63,000 nucleotides of DNA, taken from NCBI RefSeq assembly GCF_022549695.1, contig NZ_JAKZGS010000020.1, positions 1-63,000 on the forward strand, in the 5' to 3' direction. This DNA is from Belliella calami. GTDB taxonomy: Bacteria > Bacteroidota > Bacteroidia > Cytophagales > Cyclobacteriaceae. Position numbers and translations under genes: made by a program. This document shows positions 62,887 through 63,000 of this stretch, piece by piece. The notes under the pieces were generated by a model that ran no database searches, was not told the DNA's origin, and was given only the letters and a program-made list of their open reading frames with translations. How positions within the stretch are numbered: position 1 is the stretch's first letter; each line of letters begins with the position of its first letter.

Positions 62887-63000
62887 CAAACCCAACTCGT
62901 AAGAGGGTTTTGGGGATAAGGCCAGAGAGGTTTTCAAGACACCGGAAAGTCGGTGTATAAGTTCATTGAAGTACTGTAAGACAAAACGACAGAGACGAAG

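Overview
The window looks like a chromosomal segment of a member of the Bacteroidota, most likely the order Cytophagales and family Cyclobacteriaceae (Algoriphagus-like). Reasons: promoters of the TTTG-N19-TAnnTTTG type, almost no Shine-Dalgarno sequences, a long-form IspG, DUF6089 and porin-family outer-membrane proteins, a GNAT-nitrilase fusion, and several ~800-residue FtsX-type permeases. The family assignment is an inference; the phylum is well supported. The window lies between two ribosomal regions: it opens in the 3' end of a 23S rRNA followed by 5S, and closes with tandem rRNA-type promoters and a leader that should run into another rrn operon.

Layout. 1-1260: 23S end, 5S, a damaged second 5S with its own terminator, and an array of 125-bp palindromic repeats. 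1259-9900: Pif1-like helicase, SDR-ispG operon, small proteins, an ABC ATPase without a permease, a SlyD-type isomerase between two copies of a ~145-bp repeat, and a RelE/ParE-type toxin-antitoxin pair. 10010-26171: mostly housekeeping genes (leuS, mscS, kdsC-kdsA, L,D-transpeptidase, queD-folE, flavin reductase, ligase-associated exonuclease, guaA). 26467-30947: a leftward ATP-grasp ligase, a 664-residue protein of unknown family with a possible Cys/His/Asn catalytic set, and a stand-alone alanine-racemase-like enzyme. This is the best candidate for an undescribed pathway. 31171-50117: a porin, then an NtrY/NtrC-like kinase and sigma-54 activator divergent from an export operon (HlyD adaptor, ABC ATPase, four FtsX permeases, second ABC ATPase, TolC). 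50576-52874: ExbB, a small membrane protein and two ExbD proteins. 53105-61935: two MFS transporters, bifunctional NAD(P)HX repair enzyme, asnS, rpoN, a PAP2-like membrane protein and a porin. 62115-63000: tRNA-Arg(ACG) with two damaged 3' copies, then the rRNA promoters.

Genes that act together: kdsC and kdsA make KDO for lipopolysaccharide; queD and folE handle pterins; ExbB/ExbD energise TonB transport; rpoN encodes the sigma factor that the NtrC-like activator needs. A non-coding theme recurs: short palindromes occur free between genes, and similar ones sit inside partial copies of both the 5S gene and the tRNA-Arg gene. Hairpin clusters fill the gaps of the export operon.
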